In this document: in pieces, positions 51,554 to 55,046 of the stretch
Position numbering within the stretch: position 1 is the first letter of the stretch
Layout of the letters: each line of letters opens with the position of its first letter
Notes under the pieces: generated by a model
Told to the model about the DNA's origin: nothing
Database searches by the model: none
What the model saw: only the letters and a program-made list of their open reading frames with translations
Translations under genes and position numbers: made by a program
Source of the DNA: an uncultured Burkholderiales bacterium
GTDB lineage: Bacteria; Pseudomonadota; Gammaproteobacteria; Burkholderiales; Burkholderiaceae_C
Length of the DNA stretch: 55,046 nt
Direction: 5' to 3'
NCBI GenBank assembly: GCA_903916355.1
Contig: CAIWWN010000149.1
Location: forward strand, 1-55,046

Positions 51554-52534
51554 ATGAACAAATGGACAAAGCGTGCCTTGGATGGGGTCGCGATCTTGGC
51601 GATCTTCACCAGTATGTCGGCCATGGCCCAAACCTACCCGAGCAAGCCTTTGAAACTCGTGGTGCCCTATGCCGCTGGGGGCTCTACCGATCAATTGGCC
51701 CGCGCCATTGCCGAGCCCTTGGGCCGGGCTTTGGGGCAAGCGGTGGTGGTGGAAAACAAACCGGGTGGCAACACCATCATCGGAGCCGATGCGGTGGCCA
51801 AAGCGGCCCCCGATGGCTACACCTTGTTCATGGGCAGCTCGGCCAGTCTGGCGGTCAATCCGCTGCTGTACAGCAAGCTGCCCTATGACCCCGCTGCCGA
51901 TTTTGCGGGCGTGAGCATGTTGGCCGCATCCCCTTTGGTGATGGTGGTTCCCGCCAGCCTGCCCGTCACGAATGTGAAGGAGTTTGTCGAGTTGGCCAAG
52001 CGCCGCCCGGATGCGCTCAATTTTGCTTCAGTGGGCAATGGCAATCCGCTGCATCTCGCTGGCGAGTTGTTCAAGGTGGCCACGGGCATTGAAATGACGC
52101 ATGTGCCCTATAACGGCAGCGCGCCGGCACTCACGGCCTTGTTGGGCAGCCAGGTCCAGGTGATGTTCGATGTGGTCTTGACGTCGAACCCACACATCCA
52201 GTCTGGTAAATTGCGCGCACTGGCTTTGACCGGCACCAACCGCTTGGCTTTGCTGCCCAATGTGCCGACCATTGCGGGATCGGGTTATCCGGGTTACGAA
52301 GCGGGTATTTGGTTTGCCATGGTGACGCCCAAGGCCACACCCGCTGCCATCGTGGCGCGTTTAAATGCTGAAGTGACCAAGATTTTGGCGCAACCCGATA
52401 TGAAAGCGCGTTTCGATGGGCTGGCGCTCGAACTCATCCCCGGGCCTTCCGAAGAAGTGGCCAAATACGCGCAGCGTGAGCAAGCGCGCTGGGCACGCCT
52501 GATTCGCGAAAAAGGCATCCGCCTGGAGCCTTGA
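51554..52534 (+). CDS. Tripartite tricarboxylate transporter (Bug family) substrate-binding protein
   Basis: YPSKPLKLVVPYAAGGSTDQLARAIAEPLGRALGQAVVVENKPGGNTIIGADAVAKA. Confidence 0.95.
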   Translation: MNKWTKRALDGVAILAIFTSMSAMAQTYPSKPLKLVVPYAAGGSTDQLARAIAEPLGRALGQAVVVENKPGGNTIIGADAVAKAAPDGYTLFMGSSASLAVNPLLYSKLPYDPAADFAGVSMLAASPLVMVVPASLPVTNVKEFVELAKRRPDALNFASVGNGNPLHLAGELFKVATGIEMTHVPYNGSAPALTALLGSQVQVMFDVVLTSNPHIQSGKLRALALTGTNRLALLPNVPTIAGSGYPGYEAGIWFAMVTPKATPAAIVARLNAEVTKILAQPDMKARFDGLALELIPGPSEEVAKYAQREQARWARLIREKGIRLEP

Positions 52535-52574
52535 ATCAGCGGAGGGCCGCAACTGGCCCCTGCCGCTTTCAGGC

Positions 52575-53741
52575 TCAACTGGCCAGCAGTTTCATCTCAG
52601 CATACAGGTCGGCTTTGCCTTCAAAGCCGATGCCGGGTAACTCGGGCAGGTCGACATAACCGTTGTCGACCTTGACCCCGTCAGGGAAGCCGCCGTAAGG
52701 CTGGAACAGATCGGGGTAGCTCTCGTTGCCGCCCAGCCCCAGACCCGCCGCAATCGCCAGAGACATTTGATGCCCGCCGTGCGGAATGCAGCGGCTGGGC
52801 GACCAGCCGTAGTCTTTCAGCATGTCCAGCGTGCGCAGGTACTCCACCAGGCCGTAGCTCAGCGCGCAATCAAACTGCAGCCAGTCGCGGTCGGCTCGCA
52901 TACCGCCGTAGCGGATCAAGTTGCGTGCATCTTGCATGGAGAACAGGTTTTCGCCCGTGGCCATGGCCGGCGCATAGTGCGGTGCCAGCGCCGCTTGCAG
53001 TTCGTAGTCCAGCGGGTCGCCCGCTTCTTCGTACCAAAACAAGTTGTAGCCGGCCAGGGCTTTGGCGTAGGCCATGGCGGTGGGCAAGTCGAACCTACCG
53101 TTCGCATCGACTGCCAAACGCTGGCCTGGGGCCAGCATTTTCAGCACCGCTTCAATGCGCTGGCAGTCTTCGCTCAGGCTGGCGCCGCCGATTTTCATTT
53201 TCACCACCGAGTAGCCGCGATCCAAATAGCTTTGCATTTCGTCGGTCAGGCCGGCCAGCCCTTTGCCTGGCCAGTAGTAGCCACCGGCGGCATAGACAAA
53301 CACTTTGCGATTCGCTTGGCCGTTGCCATAGCGCTCAGCCAGCAATTGGTACAGCGGCTTGCCCGCGATCTTGGCCACCGCATCCCAAATCGCCATGTCC
53401 ATGGTGCCCACGGCGACCGAGCGCTCGCCATGGCCGCCGGGCTTTTCGTTGGTCATCATCGTGGCCCATATTTTGTGCGGGTCCAGGTTGTCTCCGGCCT
53501 CGTCCAGCAGGCTGTCGGCGGGCGCTTCCAAGATGCGCGGAATGAAGCGCTCGCGCATCAAATGGCCTTGGCCGTAGCGGCCGTTGGAGTTGAAGCCATA
53601 GCCAATGACGGGCCGGCCGTCGCGCATCACGTCAGTCACCACAGCCACCAGGCTGAGGTTCATTTTCGAAAAGTCGATGTAGGCGTTGCGAATATTGCTT
53701 TGGATGGAGCGGGTCGATTCGCGGATTTCAGTGATTTTCAA
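52575..53741 (-). CDS. tarD: Enolase-superfamily dehydratase, D-tartrate dehydratase-like
   Basis: IRNAYIDFSKMNLSLVAVVTDV; GYGFNSNGRYGQG; VVKMKIGG; VDANGRFDL; SRCIPHGGHQMSLAIAAGLGLGGNESYPDLFQPYGGFPDG. Confidence 0.88.
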   Translation of the reverse strand: MKITEIRESTRSIQSNIRNAYIDFSKMNLSLVAVVTDVMRDGRPVIGYGFNSNGRYGQGHLMRERFIPRILEAPADSLLDEAGDNLDPHKIWATMMTNEKPGGHGERSVAVGTMDMAIWDAVAKIAGKPLYQLLAERYGNGQANRKVFVYAAGGYYWPGKGLAGLTDEMQSYLDRGYSVVKMKIGGASLSEDCQRIEAVLKMLAPGQRLAVDANGRFDLPTAMAYAKALAGYNLFWYEEAGDPLDYELQAALAPHYAPAMATGENLFSMQDARNLIRYGGMRADRDWLQFDCALSYGLVEYLRTLDMLKDYGWSPSRCIPHGGHQMSLAIAAGLGLGGNESYPDLFQPYGGFPDGVKVDNGYVDLPELPGIGFEGKADLYAEMKLLAS

Positions 53742-53752
53742 AATGGCATTCC

Positions 53753-54733
53753 TTATTTTTTACCCAGGCCCAAACGTTTGGCGCCTTCAATGTAGAGCGC
53801 GGTGCGCTCCTTCATGAACGCGTCCATTTGCTCGGCTCCGACGTTCACCAATTCAAAACCGTTCTTGGCGGCCAGCTCTTTCATTTCAGCATCGTTGTTG
53901 AGCGCGGCCCACATGTCCGAGAGTTTTTTACGCGCTTCCAGCGAGGTCGATTTGGGCACGCCAATGCCGCGGTAAGCGCCGTCCACCCAGTCCACACCCA
54001 ACTCGCGGAAGGTGGGCACATTGGGCATCATCGGGTGGCGCTTTTCCATGGCCACGGCCAAGGCGCGGACTTTGCCGCGGTTGGCAATCGCAAATGGCGT
54101 GTAGGTCACGGCGCCATCAATCTGCGCGCCGACCACCGCCATGGACATGTCGCCCGTGCCTTTGTAGGGCACATAGGTGCTCTTGATGCCGAACGCGGCA
54201 TTCAATCGCTCGTGTGCCGCATGGTTGGCCGAATTCAGGCCAGAGCCCCCCAGGTTCATCTTGCCGGGGGACGCTTTGGCTGTCGCGATGAATTCAGCAA
54301 AGGTCTTGATCGGGCTGTTTTCAGGCACCACCAGCACGTCAGGCGTGTAGTGGAACCAGTACACCGGCGTGATGTCGGTGGTTTTGTATTGGACTTCGCC
54401 CTCGATGGGTTGGAACACGATGTGCGGCAAATTGATGCCCACCACGTTCAGGCCGTCACCGGGCAGGTTGTTCATTTGCCCCCACATCAAGCCACCGCCG
54501 GCGCCGGCCTTGTATTGGATGATGGTGTCTATGGCCGCACATTTTTTCTTCAGCACCACTTGCTGGTGACGGGCTGATAAATCGGACTCACCGCCCGGTG
54601 GAAACGCCTGCCAATACAGCAGGTTTTTCTCAGGGCAGCCGCCAGGCAGGCCTTGGGCCATGGCCAGGGGGGAGAAGGCCAGGCAAAGAACGCCCAAGCA
54701 TTGCGCCATCAACTTCATCCATGTCTTTTTCAT
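53753..54733 (-). CDS. Tripartite tricarboxylate transporter (Bug family) substrate-binding protein
   Basis: Signal peptide; AGAGGGLMWGQMNNLPGDGLNVVGINLPHIVFQPIEGEVQYKTTDITPVYWFHYTPDVLVV. Confidence 0.88.
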   Translation of the reverse strand: MKKTWMKLMAQCLGVLCLAFSPLAMAQGLPGGCPEKNLLYWQAFPPGGESDLSARHQQVVLKKKCAAIDTIIQYKAGAGGGLMWGQMNNLPGDGLNVVGINLPHIVFQPIEGEVQYKTTDITPVYWFHYTPDVLVVPENSPIKTFAEFIATAKASPGKMNLGGSGLNSANHAAHERLNAAFGIKSTYVPYKGTGDMSMAVVGAQIDGAVTYTPFAIANRGKVRALAVAMEKRHPMMPNVPTFRELGVDWVDGAYRGIGVPKSTSLEARKKLSDMWAALNNDAEMKELAAKNGFELVNVGAEQMDAFMKERTALYIEGAKRLGLGKK

Positions 54734-55046
54734 AGGGTCTCCTCAGGGGGCTTTGACTGTAGCGAGTTTCAAGCTAAGCATTGCGCGCCTGCGCGACCAG
54801 AGCTGGCGGATGCCAGTTGCCAGCGTTCGCTGCAGGGCATTAGCGAAAGGCGGTTGCAGCCCAAAAAATAGAGCCAAGTGATTCAGTTTCCGATTTATAT
54901 TTGAGCAGTAGTGTCCCAACGTTTTTCAGAGGAGAGAGAGCTGTTGAGGCTCAAATTCCGAATGTTTGTCAGGCTCGGTTGGTGTAAGTAGTTGATTTAT
55001 TGGGATTGTTTCAAACATGGTCAAGCTCAAGATTTGTAGGATTTCA

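Noticed and set aside
54750-55046. Possible IS end in the right-hand edge sequence
   Set aside because: AT-richer composition suggests a mobile-element edge, but no transposase or paired inverted repeat is visible before the window ends.

Overview
The window is GC-rich chromosomal DNA with a Burkholderiales/Comamonadaceae-like gene complement; taxonomy is inferred from gene content and riboswitch type only. From left to right it contains: the end of an IS21-family element with five 25-bp terminal repeats; a SAH riboswitch followed by the C-terminal half of a split MetH; a Liv-type ABC transporter locus whose LivM ORF runs in frame, with no stop, into a homolog of the N,N-dimethylformamidase (DMFase) small subunit, followed by the DMFase large subunit and a LuxR-type regulator; a TTQ amine dehydrogenase operon (B-E-D-A plus two c-type cytochromes and an AraC regulator) without an adjacent mauG; an ECF sigma/NrsF pair divergent from a bufferin/HvfA-type RiPP metallophore operon (Cys-Gly and DMK-repeat precursor, MNIO/DUF692, DUF2063, DoxX); threonine dehydratase-like, MFS and ComM/YifB genes; torF-glnK-amtB with a sigma54/NtrC-type control region; a TRAP transporter, SMP-30 and glcEF; an IS110/IS1111-type element with a structured non-coding end that is a candidate bridge RNA; LysE, VOC, WYL, GyrI, EVE and Fic genes; gpx, lplT, alr, EamA and TSUP; a GMC oxidoreductase with mmsA; and a D-tartrate dehydratase flanked by TTT receptors. 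The strongest leads are the LivM-DmfA1 in-frame fusion, the amide-uptake/amidase/TTQ amine dehydrogenase neighbourhood, the RiPP metallophore with an unusual precursor, and the IS110 non-coding element. All calls come from reading the sequence and recalling families; no database search was run.
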